Shown here one piece after another: positions 1-10,094 of a DNA stretch of 62,307 nt. The stretch is from Balamuthia mandrillaris (taxonomy: Eukaryota; Discosea; Longamoebia; Balamuthiidae): contig JAVKOQ010000305.1 of the NCBI GenBank assembly GCA_031835245.1, positions 1 through 62,307 of the forward strand, written 5' to 3'. The notes below the pieces were generated by a model, which did no database searches, was not told the DNA's origin, and saw nothing but the letters and a program-made list of their open reading frames with translations. Both the position numbers and the translations under genes were made by a program. Position 1 is the first letter of the stretch. Every line of letters begins with the position of its first letter.

Positions 1-6
1 CAAAAA

Positions 7-90
7 TGGTAGATATCCCACCCCACGACCATAAACTTCCCACCCCACCGATAAAAATTCCACCCCTCAGGTAAAAGTCCCAACCTATTA
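7..90 (+). repeat. Left terminal inverted repeat of the MULE
   Basis: This stretch has three CCCACCCC or CCACCCC words about 22-25 bp apart and ends near CACCCCTCAGGTAA. It matches the reverse complement of the right end of the element with scattered mismatches and small indels. The outer boundary is only approximate because the window starts here. Confidence 0.75.
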
Positions 91-424
91 GTGTGACATG
101 AATTATGAGTAACTCTATCGTTACATTGCTACTGTGTTTCTCTTTGCTTGGCGAGAGGAATAACCGTTGTAAAAGAAACTGTCAGGAATTGAAAGCATGC
201 TGTATCCTTGGTCAACGGTTATTCCTCTCACCATTCTTGCCCGCCATACTTTTCTTTTTGTTCCCGCCTTTTTTTTTCAATAACGTTACCGTTTCTTTTT
301 CTTGGGTTGTAACAAGGTCTTCTTCTTTAACTTTTTTCTTTCAACTAGAAACAGCTACACACAACCATCACACACCTTTTTTGTTTGTTTGGCTTTTTGT
401 TTTTTCCTTTTTTTTTTTCTCATT

Positions 425-2962
425 ATGGAAGCGAATAAAAAAAGATTTGCCGAGATTTACGGGTGGATTTTTGAACGAAAGGTTCCATTGCAGCAGCTTT
501 CACGGTTGTACAATGGTGGAGAGGATGCTCCGACCTTTTATCGAGTCCAATGGAGATCAACTCGTGGGCTTACAAAGCGAACAGGAGTGAAGGTGCTTAG
601 TAATCCGCGGACCACCCTTGAAGGAGTGAAAGTGTTGGTGGCGCCTAAAGTCAAGAAGGTGAAGAATGGGGTCCTTGAGGTTGCACTCAGCGAGAATCTT
701 CACTGCTCTGGCGGCTTTGCCTGTGCTCCTCCTGCAAGAGGAAAGAAGAACAAAAAACTAAAGGACTGTGAAGTACAAAGCCGTTGGGTGGGGTTTAGAG
801 ATGAGCTAAACACTGCCTACATCTACATCCAGAAGGAAGCCCAAAGCCACGGACCTGGGTTTTGCGCGCCTTCCGCTTTGCCTATGACACCTGCGCTTCG
901 GCAGTGGCTCCGCCAGATGGATGGGCAAGGAACAAAAGAAGACGGAATGAATGGGTGAGGAGGAGCAATGACGGCGCACGAGCTGCAACGAATGTTGCTG
1001 GGGGGCGCTTGTGAGCTGGTCAAGGATGCTCGGGATGTACCCACTGTGCAGGAGATTGCCACTGTAATCCACAACGGAAGGAAAAAACTGCGAATCGGCA
1101 AGAAAGGGCAAACCAGCGCAGAAGCCCTCCAAGAGGCCTTGAATCGGCCAGAACTGGCTTCTACTATCCTTTTCCCACCTTTGGAGAGCCGTGAAACGTA
1201 CATCCTTGATCGCACGGCGGCCCGTCGGCCATGGATGATTTTTCTGATCGCGCCTTATGCAGTCACTGTGCTTCAGCGATGGGGTAAGGATGTAGTCGGC
1301 CTGGACAGCATCTACAAGCTATCCAAGTCACATCCCCCCGTTTGGGCACTGGTGGTGCAAGATGACTTGGGACGGAGCTGGCCTGTTGCCTTCGCTGTTG
1401 CTAGCAAGGAACGAGCAGCAGTTGTGCGCTTTTTCCTTTCGTCTGTTCGTCACTTTTTTGAGACACAGACGACAACGATCTACTCCCCAAAACCTACGTG
1501 GCAACCCTTCGTAATGATCGACAAAGCCAAGGTGGAGCGTAACGGGGCGACAAGTGCTGGCTTTCAGGTGGTGTTGTGTGACTTTCATGCACAACAACTG
1601 TGGAGAAAAAAAGTTGCGCAGTATGGTTTGTTCTCTCTCTTTCATGCATCTGCTCTCTCCCTCTCGTTGTTGCTCATACAAGTAGAAACTAACAATAATA
1701 CCAAACAACAAGGGAAGGATGATGGAAGTGTATTGGGTTTGTTAAAAAGACTGCAACATGCCATGACAGAAGATGCAGAGGAAGAAGCAACAAAAGTGTT
1801 GAAGAACTATTGCCAAAAAAAGAGGATTACCCGTTTTTGGCAGTACTTTGACAAGAACTGGCTTTCTCCTCCATGGGCATCAACGTGGAAAAGCATTGAT
1901 CGTCCTGGGTACCGAGAGGGCTTGTGGAATACCAACAATGCAACAGAGACGATCTTTCGTAGCATTCTTCGTGATTTCCCCTGCAAAGGCACCAAAGGGG
2001 ATCACAACTTGGTCTTAACGCTAGCAGACAATGTGTTTCGCCGCTACAATGTGGAGCTCAACCGCATCGATGTACTACAGCAACGCCCAAGCCTTGGTGT
2101 TTGCCGGCTTTGGAGGAGATATCAAGAGGGATTGCGGCTGGCACAGCACCAACAGAGTGAGAAACAGAAAGAAAAAGAAGAAATAGAGAATGGCAGCAAA
2201 AACGATGACAACAACAACGACAGAGAGGAAAAAGAGGGAGAAGAAGGATTGAACGCACATTTTGTAGAGCTTGCTGACGGCGTTTTCAAATGGAATGAGT
2301 ACGACGTGACTATAGAATTGCCTTCATGCACCTGTCCTTACTTTCGGTATTATGGTAGGAGGTGCAAACACGTTTTTGGACTTGCTGCTCATCTACAGAA
2401 AACATTTTCAGATCAGAACCTTTTAGAGCTTGGGCTGAAAAGACAAACAAGACGCACCAACAGCAGCCCCTCACAAGTGGCAAGAATAGTTGAAGATGAC
2501 ATCGTTGAAGCAGATGATACTGACTCCCTGGAGCAACGTGTAGCGCCTGTTACCCTTGATGATGAAGATGTGGAAGGAGAGGAGGGAGATGAACAGGACG
2601 AGGAACAGCAGGCGCTGCTACTGTTGGAGGAGCCATCGATGGATGAACTTGGTGAGGACGCCGGCGGAGATCTTGAGGAAGAAACTTCTGAAGGAGAAGA
2701 ACACAACAATAAGAAAGAAGAGAAGGAGGAGAAGGAGGAGAAGGAGGAGGAGGAGAAGGAAAAGGAGAAAGACAAACTGAATGCAAACAAAAATCAAGGA
2801 ACAAAGCATCAACATCCAGTGGAGCCAAAAATCGAGTACTCTAGCAAGGAAGAAGCAGAACAAGCAATCGCATATGCTACAGGGAAGTCATCACCTGGGA
2901 GGCCGCGCAATACAACAAAGAGGCCGAAAGTAGCAACCAACCTGCGACTCACAGAAGAATGA
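425..2962 (+). CDS. MULE transposase with SWIM zinc finger
   Basis: Two reading frames lie in the same phase, 425-958 and 968-2962, separated by a TGA at 956-958. The second holds the transposase core: first acidic residue in VVGLDSIYKL, second in FVMIDKAKVE, then VLCDFHAQQLW, and the third in NNATETIF. A SWIM finger follows (CTCPYF...CKHVF, CxCx8CxH). The C-terminus is very acidic, then basic with GRPRNTTKR. A CT-rich stretch at 1626-1682 (57 nt, GT to AG) interrupts the core just after the HAQQLW motif and is a likely in-frame intron. The N-terminal part is unrecognised and may be the DNA-binding region. The internal stop could be real decay, a sequencing error or a two-ORF arrangement. Confidence 0.75.
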
Positions 2963-3047
2963 TTGCTTGAATTAAGTTAGTATCTCTTTTTTTTAAACAA
3001 AATCTCTCCCTCCTTTCCTACTTTTAGCTAACACCTCACACAAACAC

Positions 3048-3562
3048 CAGAAACCGAACGTACCTTTCAATCAAATTTAACAAAACCTGAAACAACAAAG
3101 AAAAAGGCAGCGGCGGTGGCGGCGGCTGCACCAAAAAAACAACAAAATCAAAAAACAAAAACGCAAAGTGGTATGTTTGTCACTTTTTGTATCAAGCAGA
3201 TTCTTTTTCTGAAGTTGATTTTTGTCATTTTTGAAGAGTGCAAAGCAAAGCGTACCTCTCAATGGCAAAAGAACTGTAAAACGGAAGAGATCTATGGCGT
3301 CGCACCCGTGGTGAACTACCAGGATCCCCGAGTGGACAAAAGGAAGCCTCTCTCTCCAAAACGACAACTGAAGCCCAACCCACGGTACCAGAAAACACAG
3401 GTCGTGAAGCTCCTCTCTCCTCAAAAAAAAGAACAGAACGAAGAAAAGGTGCCCAGCGTGACAAAGAAAAGACTGGCCAAAAGAACAAAACGAAAAAAAA
3501 AAAGCCCCCTAAAAAATAAATTTTTGATTTTTCTGATCCCTTTTCTCCACTCTCTAAAATAA
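3048..3562 (+). CDS. Lysine-rich second ORF inside the MULE
   Basis: This is an open frame rich in Lys, Arg, Gln and Pro with no convincing ATG. It probably begins at an acceptor near 3047, because CTAAC and then CAG precede it, and it carries an intron-like segment near 3171-3237. The product ends in strongly basic KRTKRKKKS-like runs that could act as a nuclear localisation or DNA-binding tail. It lies between the transposase and the right terminus on the same strand, so it may be a 3' exon of the transposase transcript or an accessory protein. No family was recognised. Confidence 0.35.
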
Positions 3563-3624
3563 TGGCCAGCGCACGCTTTGGTGGCAAAATAGCACAAAAA
3601 TAATAGGTTGTTATAAATACATAT

Positions 3625-3703
3625 TAGGGTGGGTAAATTACCTGAGGGGTGGGACGTTTACCGAAGGGGTGGGACTTTTAGCGTTGTGGGGTGGGACGTT
3701 TAC
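3625..3703 (-). repeat. Right terminal inverted repeat of the MULE
   Basis: The plus strand shows three GGGGTGGGA words spaced 23-30 bp apart, the mirror of the left end. The last recognisable terminal bases are GTTTACCC at about 3697-3704, after which the host reading frame continues. Confidence 0.75.
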
Positions 3704-3704
3704 C

Positions 3705-5982
3705 CGATTCGCTGGATCCTCCCCCAAAGTCGCCTCGAACACACTCTGCGCCGGATCTAGCGCTGGCCGACACGGAGATCAAGAAGAAGCTGGCGGAGGA
3801 GGAGCTGGCTGGCTGGGCCAAGATCCTGGAGAAGGAGGAAAAGAAGAAAGGCCTCTCGGCGGAAGGCCTGGCCACCTCCCCAGGGTCCATGACTGTGGGG
3901 AAATCGCAGGCCAAGCAGCCTCGCTTCTTCATCAAGCGAAAACTCTCCTTAAACAACTTCACAGCGGCCACTTTGAGGCGAGGCACTTCGCCTCCAGCCT
4001 TTGAGGAAGGAGGAGGCACGAGTAGTGAGGATGCGGGAGGAGTTGGTGAGGCGAGTCCTAGAGACGGCTCAACGAGCGACCGGTCGAAGAGCCCTAAGAG
4101 AAAGTTATTCTTGTTCAGCACTGGAGTAAGACAAGGCGGAGCGCACACTTCCAAGCGCCCTTCTTTGTTTGGAGACAACAACGGAAAAGATGATGGTGAC
4201 AAAGAAGGTGGAGAGACTACGACAAACAAACAGAACGAACACAGTAGCGGAACGGGAACGGTGTTGATGGATAAGAAAAAGGAGGAGATATTGGCTGCAT
4301 GGCTAGAGGCAACTCCAAACAAGAGGCTGGTGAGAGCGAGCGAATTGTTTGGAGGTGGAACAATGGCTAAGACACTGGAAGAGTCTGGTTCTGGTTCGTC
4401 TTTATTAAGCGCGGCTGGAGGAGGCTCCGATTCACACAGCTTGAGAGAAGAGACTAAGAACCATAGCAACTCTATACTGTCTGAAAAAAGCAGTCCAACA
4501 GCAAAAACGAGAAAGAAACATTCAGAAAAGTGCGAGAACGAGGAGGAACAGGACGACAGCAGCGAATCGGAGATAGTCTACACATTGGATATGTTAGAGA
4601 GCTCCGACGAAGAGGCAGAAGAGGAAGAGGCAGAGAGCGGCCACTCAGCAGATGATATAAGCGACGAATGGGCTTGCTTGAGAAGATATGCAGAGGAGTC
4701 CGACGGAACCAGTTGTGAAGAGAGTTTTGAAGAAGAAGAAGACGGAGAGGAAGAGCAACAGGAGGAAGATGAAGACGATGAGAAAGAACAAGAAGACGAA
4801 GAAGAGCAGGATGATAGTGAGGAAGATACTGACGAGGATGACGAAACTTACGAGGAAGTGAAGATGGAAGATGAAGCAATAGAAGAACTAGTTGTAAAAA
4901 GAAACAAAAAGAAGGAAAAACCCAAACTCGAAGAAACAAAAGGAGGAATACGAACGAAAACGAGAAAGATATCAAGCGGGGAGAGCTCAGAAGAAGATAT
5001 TACAACAGGGGAAAGCTCCGAAGAAGATAAAGAGAAGAAACAAACTAGTGAAGTAAGAGAGAAAGACGCAAACGGGGATCTCAACAAAGCAACTGGAATC
5101 CCGCTTCCACAACTACCACAACCTTCCCCTCGACTTTTGTCCCCGGAAATTGCCACCCCAAAGTTGGATGTGAAGCAAGTTGGGGCCGCTCTGCCTGAGA
5201 GCGAGAAGAAAGAGATCGTGGCGAAGGAGTTGGAAGGATGGGAGGGCATCCTTAAACAAAAACAAGGACTTTCCTCCTCACCCGACGCCAAAGCCTTAAC
5301 CAGCAGCAAAGACAAGAAGAAGGAACTGAAGAAGCTGAAAAAACAAAACAAGAAGGAGGAAGACAAGCAGAGGCTCAGAGACAAAGGAGCCGGAGGAACC
5401 GTTCGAGCTCCTTATGTTCCTCCTCACGAAAGAAAGTTTAAACGGAGCGGCAGTCTTCCACCAGCTCCGGCTGGATGGGGCGACTTTCGGAACATTCATT
5501 CTCAATCTCAGGAGCGTATCCTGGCCGATGCTCCAGCCGATCTCCTTCACATGCAAATGGAGAGCGATCGAACGGGACGGACTTTGGGTTCTCATCGCAG
5601 AGAGGGAGATGAAAGAGAGGAGGAGAAGGAACCAGAGAAAGAGGAAGCGGACGAAGAACGAGCGGCTCGTCGGAAAAAGAAGCAACAATCCGCCAAAGAT
5701 AACGGGTTGAACCAAAGTGGAGAACAAACGACACAGAGACGAAGGAGATGGTCGTTGCGAGGGAGCAAAGACATGAACAGTGATAAGATTGGAGGTGGTG
5801 TAGCAGGAATTGGAGGAGGAGGAGGTTTGGAAGTGCCACCGAGCCCCAAGAATGAAGTGATTGAAAAGGAGTTGGAAGGATGGGAAAAGATCTTGGCGGA
5901 GAAGCAAGTGCATTCACCAGCGGATGGGGGAAGGAAACACAAAAAGTCACCATTCAAACTGGGAAAGAAGCAAGACAGCTGA
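3705..5982 (+). CDS. Acidic disordered protein with three KELEGWE repeats, 5'-truncated
   Basis: The frame is open from the transposon end to TGA at 5982, but the first in-frame ATG is at about 3888, after the first repeat. The gene has therefore probably lost its true start, or its 5' exon lies left of the window. A motif of the form EIxxKELEGWEKILxxKQ appears three times: at the extreme N-terminus (EIKKKLAEEELAGWAKIL), at about 5200-5265 and at about 5855-5910. Each is preceded by a PPSPK- or LSPE-like stretch. Between the repeats lie Glu/Asp/Ser-rich low-complexity segments, then a short conserved-looking block APYVPPHERKFKR followed by a Gly-Trp stretch. No enzyme or membrane segment is seen. 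The protein looks like an intrinsically disordered scaffold whose short repeats could be binding helices. Function is unknown. Confidence 0.7.
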
Positions 5983-6142
5983 AGGGAAGAGCTAGCAGAG
6001 GCGGAGGAGAGAGCTCCCCGTTTGGCTTTTTTGAAAGAGAGCGAGAGAGATTTTTTTGGTTGTGTAATATTTTGTCTTTAAACTATGAATAGGAGGACGT
6101 ATTTGCAAGTGACAACTGTGCTCAGAGAACAGCAGAGACGAA

Positions 6143-6145
<3 letters not shown>

Positions 6146-6177
<32 letters not shown>
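6146..6177 (+). repeat. (GA)n microsatellite
   Basis: A run of about 16 GA dinucleotides lies about 165 bp after the stop of the acidic-repeat gene, in its 3' flank. It is one of the few arrays here outside an intron. Confidence 0.9.
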
Positions 6178-6179
<2 letters not shown>

Positions 6180-6399
6180 AGCGCCATCATGGATTGTTAT
6201 GAATGGGTTACCACCCAGAATTGGGTTACCCCTACTTCTCGAGAGCAAGGAGGGGGAGATGGCCACGTCCTCCAAGTTGGGTTATTATCGCAGTGGCATT
6301 TTGTTGACACCCTTCATCTAGGTTTCTACCTATTGTCAACATACTGCAAGAGAGGACGGTGGTTGGTCAAACCCTATAAACAAATGAAAGAGAATGATG

Positions 6400-7000
6400 C
6401 TGTTCTCTTTCTTTTTTCAATCTCAAGATGCATTTCCTTAAACTCTTGTTCTGTGGTTAACTTTGCTTTTTTGAACCTCAGTTCTCTTTTCCTCTACTCC
6501 TTGGAGCAAGCGTTCTCCTCTTTTTCGACGGAGCTTCTCTTCCCCCAAAGCCATCTACCTCTCTTCCAACGCAAACTCTGTTTCTTTGAACCTCTTTTCG
6601 ATATCCATTCTCCTCAGCTCAAACTTCATTTGCTCCTGTTCGGTGTTCATTCGCCGCTTCTCCATCTTCATGACTTTCATTTTCAGTTCCCTCTTTTGCC
6701 TTGCATGTTGTGCTTTCAGAGGCATCCTCTTGAGGCTCAGTTGTTTTTCCGGCTTTATGCCTTGCAGTTCCAGCTCTCTTACAATCCTCGGTCAGTTGAG
6801 CTCCTCATTCTCCATCTCGATATGCAACAGGATCCGCACGTTCGCTCTCCAGAAAGCTGCTGGTACCAGTTTGTTCTGGAATCTTCGGATCTTCATTATC
6901 TATTTAGAGAAGAAGGAGAACAAGAGGATGAAAAAACCAACGGCAGCAAAAAAGCTATCCAACCTGAGTGGTGCGTGCATGAATTCTACCTCATTATTGT
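6400..7000 (-). pseudogene. Decayed coiled-coil coding remnant
   Basis: On the minus strand this region reads as heptad-rich protein: a block starting LKAQHARQKRELKMKVMKME and running on to EKRFKETEFALEER at about 6730-6560, and another with KKAKLTTEQEFKEMHLEI near 6480-6420. These blocks lie in different frames and are separated by stops, and no GT-AG intron set joins them well. The plus strand has a 322-codon open frame (6189-7157) that looks like a shadow. The composition resembles the C-terminal coiled coil of Myb/SANT-like or transposon-derived DNA-binding proteins, but that is only a resemblance. Confidence 0.45.
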
Positions 7001-7226
7001 TGTTTTTCTTCCTTTTGATGCTGAAGCGAGCGTGGAGCGAAACTCCCGGAGAGGAAAACATGGTGAAGGGAGTTATCAACAACTAAGTACAAATCAACGC
7101 AACGTCGTGCGAGCAAACTGGAGGAGGAACAGAAGGAAGGATCTATCTGTCCCTTGATCCTTGAAAAGAAGGAAGGATCCATCTGTTCTCTCTGCGGTCT
7201 GTTCTTCGTCGAAGGGACACACATTT

Positions 7227-7311
7227 ATGTCGACGGTGGAATTTCACAAAATAAATTAAAACAAAATTTTGTCGACCCTGAGGAATTATAAATGTCGACA
7301 TTCATGTCGAC
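7227..7311. promoter_or_regulatory. Cluster of four GTCGAC words upstream of the transporter gene
   Basis: GTCGAC occurs at about 7229, 7271, 7294 and 7306, three of them as ATGTCGAC. The third sits in a 10-bp palindrome, ATGTCGACAT. The cluster ends about 40 bp before the ATG at 7352, which is where a promoter element or 5'-UTR site would lie. The same ATGTCGACAT palindrome reappears in the divergent promoter at about 41378. Confidence 0.45.
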
Positions 7312-7351
7312 CCAAGTATTTCTTCTGCCTCCACAAATAATAAACAAGAGA

Positions 7352-8746
7352 ATGAACAGGAAAGAGCAGGCAGAGCTGGCGCTGCTGGCCGGCCTGCACA
7401 TCTCCCAGTACGACCTGGACAGCTACTGCCTGTTTTTCCTCTTCGTCCACAGCAGTCAAGGTTCACCATTTATTCTTTTTCTTTTTCTTTTTCTTTTTCT
7501 TTTCATCTCATCGAACATTCAACAGGTTGCCACTCGTTCGTTCGTCTCTTTGGCACCGTCGTGCTGTGCAGCACCCTCCTTGCCTCCTGCTTCTCCACCT
7601 TCATCTCGGGGTGGATCGCCGACCGAACGGCGCGCCGCATCCACCTCACCCTTCGCCTCTCCTGCCTGTGCCAGCTCCTCGTCAGCGCGGTGGCGTACGT
7701 CCTTTGCCCCTGGCTGCTGCGCTCCGCCGCCCTCTCCGCCGAGTACTCGTGGCTGCACCTTCCGGGCGACTTTTGGGTGGTCCTCTTCGTCGTGTTGAGA
7801 GGGCAGGTCGTTGTCAACAACAGAGCTACCATTTGGAAGGTAGGTTTCCTGAATGCTCCCGTGTTGTTGTTGTCTTATGTTGTTCTTGTTCTTGTTCTTG
7901 TTCTTCTTCTTCTCCTGCTGCTGCTGCTGGTTCTTCTTCTTCTGCGAGTAACTTTTTGTTACAAAAAAGGTCGTTAAACTTCGAGTCCAGTTCACTGTTG
8001 GCGCGTCCAATGTCCAGGACCAAGAAGTCACTCTGAGCAGAATCGGCAGCATCGCCGATGCCATCAGCGACATCTATGAAGGTCTCCTTCTGTTTGTCTC
8101 CTTCCTCGTTGCCAGTGGAAAACTCTCATTTCTTCCCTTTCTAAATGGAGGTGAAGATGACTTGTGGAACTCTACGGTGTGGATGCTGTTTGGCAACTTG
8201 TTGATGGTGGACGTCGTGTTAGTGATTCTTTCGTTGACATTTGTTCGTAGTGATAAGTTTCAACAACCGCTGCAACAACAACAAGAAACAGAAGAAGGAC
8301 GAGGAACGGAGAACGCAATTGAGCTTCAAGCTTTGATGAAGGATGAGAAAGAGAAGGCAGTGGAGGCCGATGAAGCAGACGAAGAAGGAACGGAAGAAAA
8401 GAGTGAAGAGGAAGAAATAAGAATAGATCAAGAAAACACCATTTCAACAATTGTATTTGCCAAGGAAGAGGAAGAAGTAGAAGAGATTCGCTCTGTGTTT
8501 CGGTGGCGTTCGTTTTTGGCATACTGGAAAGGAAGCTTCTCACAGCTGAGAGCTACTCCAGTGGCCATCAATGCAATTATTCACGGATGGGCCTCATTTG
8601 GATTGGCTTTGCTGGCGCTCGACCCAATCATGGTTGTTCGGGTTAACTCCTCCAACGAACCGGACGGTAGTGATGACAACGCTAAAGAGGAAGATTCTAC
8701 ACCCTCTAACTTTTGCAGTAACTTGCACTCCTCTCTTTCTCTTTTT

Positions 8747-8794
<48 letters not shown>

Positions 8795-8993
8795 TCCCTC
8801 CTTTCATTTCATCTGTGCTTTTCTGCTTTATTATCATTTGTCTCATTTCACAACAAAAAAAAAGATTCTTTTCACATCAACCTTTTGTTGCAAGGAAGCA
8901 TATCGAATGCTGCTTATCTTGTTGGAGCTCTCAGGTTATTTTTCTTCTCTCGCTCAAGACATGCACCTCCACCTTTCCTAACGTTATAAACTC

Positions 8994-9036
<43 letters not shown>

Positions 9037-9751
9037 ACCTTCTTTCTGCAACAGTTATTTCTTCTTTCTTGTAAAGTGTCCTCCTCTTTTATTCCATCAA
9101 CGTATATATCCGGCTTTGGGTGTGCTGCTGATGCTTGGCATGGCATCTCTGTGGCTCGTTCCGGCTGCTTCTATGCTCAATTTTGTGATCGTGGCCATTA
9201 CTGCCATCGTCCCTTACTATGTATTTGAATACGATTACTATCTCAGCACTTCCGCCGTTCATCAGCGGTTGTTCGGCTTCACTCATGGACTCGCTTGGTA
9301 CTTGCTGAACGAAATAACTTTGTTCTTTTTATTTCTCTCTTCTCTGTTCTCGTTCTCTTGCTCTCTTGTTCTCTCATTCTATTCTCCTTGATCTTATCGT
9401 GGTCTCTCGTTTGCTCTTCTTTCTTCTCCGGTCTTCTCTGTATCTTCTTCCTTCTCCGTTATCTGTCTCTCGCGTCTCTCTACCTTCGTCTTGACTAATA
9501 AACAACAAAAAAAAAACATAAACAGGTCTGGATTCAACTTCGAAAAGCTGCTCGCAGGATTGATGTTGATAAACGTTCAAGTCACACAAAAGTTTGTGCA
9601 TTTGTTGTTGGGATTGTATATAACGGTGGCAGGAGCGAGCGTGCTTCATTCCGTCCTGTTTGCTCGTCGCCATCGCGAGCGTTTGCTTGCCCACCAACGA
9701 CAACAACACCTCCAACCACACCGGCAACCAGAAGGCGACTCTTCTTCTTGA
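7352..9751 (+). CDS. Polytopic membrane transporter, MFS/ferroportin-like (tentative)
   Basis: Six exons join in frame to 559 residues: 7352-7460, 7526-7839, 7970-8717, 8895-8934, 9055-9297 and 9526-9751. Many hydrophobic helices are seen. After the first, a loop SGWIADRTARRIHLTLRLS resembles the basic cytoplasmic loop between helices 2 and 3 of major-facilitator carriers. A segment VTLSRIGSIADAISDI and the order of helices recall ferroportin (iron exporter, SLC40), as does a large acidic central cytoplasmic loop (about residues 230-310) before the FLAYWKGSF block. The C-terminus is short, Gln/His-rich and cytoplasmic. The family assignment is weak; it is certainly a multi-pass membrane protein. 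Introns contain TTCTTG and TC repeats on the sense strand. Confidence 0.6.
8752..8791 (+). repeat. (TC)n array in a transporter intron
   Basis: About 20 TC units lie in intron 3 of the transporter gene. A second (TC)n array at about 8998-9029 lies in intron 4. Confidence 0.9.
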
Positions 9752-10008
9752 ACTCCTTTCTCTTCTTCCCGCAACGATAAAGAAGAAGAAAGAAGATAAA
9801 AGGTACCATGAAATTTCTCCCCCAATCGCAATGACTCCATTATCAACTCCGAGGCGTCTTTTCACACAATAGGGATAGGATCTACTATAGCACAGAAAAA
9901 GGGCTCGTAACTTTTTTGTTTCATTGTTGTGTTCTTTGTGCTCAGAAAAGAGAAGAACAAAAAAAAAAGAATAAGTTTCAAGGCAAATCACCTCTCCTCC
10001 TTTTCGGT

Positions 10009-10046
<38 letters not shown>

Positions 10047-10094
10047 CTGTTGCCTTTTTTTTATTATTATTATTCTCTCTGTTCTCACTCCACA
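9752..10094 (+). other. Intergenic region with 37-nt poly-T tract
   Basis: No gene is seen between the transporter stop and the next ATG. An unbroken T run spans 10010-10046, followed by TTATTATTATTATTC, only about 48 bp upstream of the ankyrin-kinase start. It is a candidate nucleosome-free promoter element. Confidence 0.6.

Larger units (their letters stand above)
1..3704 (+). mobile_element. Mutator-like (MULE) DNA transposon
   Basis: A MULE-type transposase with a SWIM zinc finger lies between two degenerate inverted termini. The left terminus (about 7-90) and the reverse complement of the right one (about 3625-3703) share the repeated word TCCCACCCC followed by variants of CGGTAAA, and both contain CACCCCTCAGGTAA. 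Each terminus holds two to three roughly 22-bp sub-repeats. The window opens almost at the left end, so the target-site duplication cannot be tested. The termini are clearly imperfect and the transposase frame has one in-frame stop, so the copy may be ageing. The right end abuts an open host reading frame. Confidence 0.8.

Noticed and set aside
1-3704. Retroelement or virus-like origin for the element at the left end
   Set aside because: No reverse transcriptase, integrase, capsid or long terminal repeats; the DDE core, SWIM finger and inverted ends indicate a plain DNA transposon.
6189-7157. 322-codon plus-strand frame
   Set aside because: Composition is that of the complement of a coiled coil; the minus-strand heptads explain it better, although the region is decayed.
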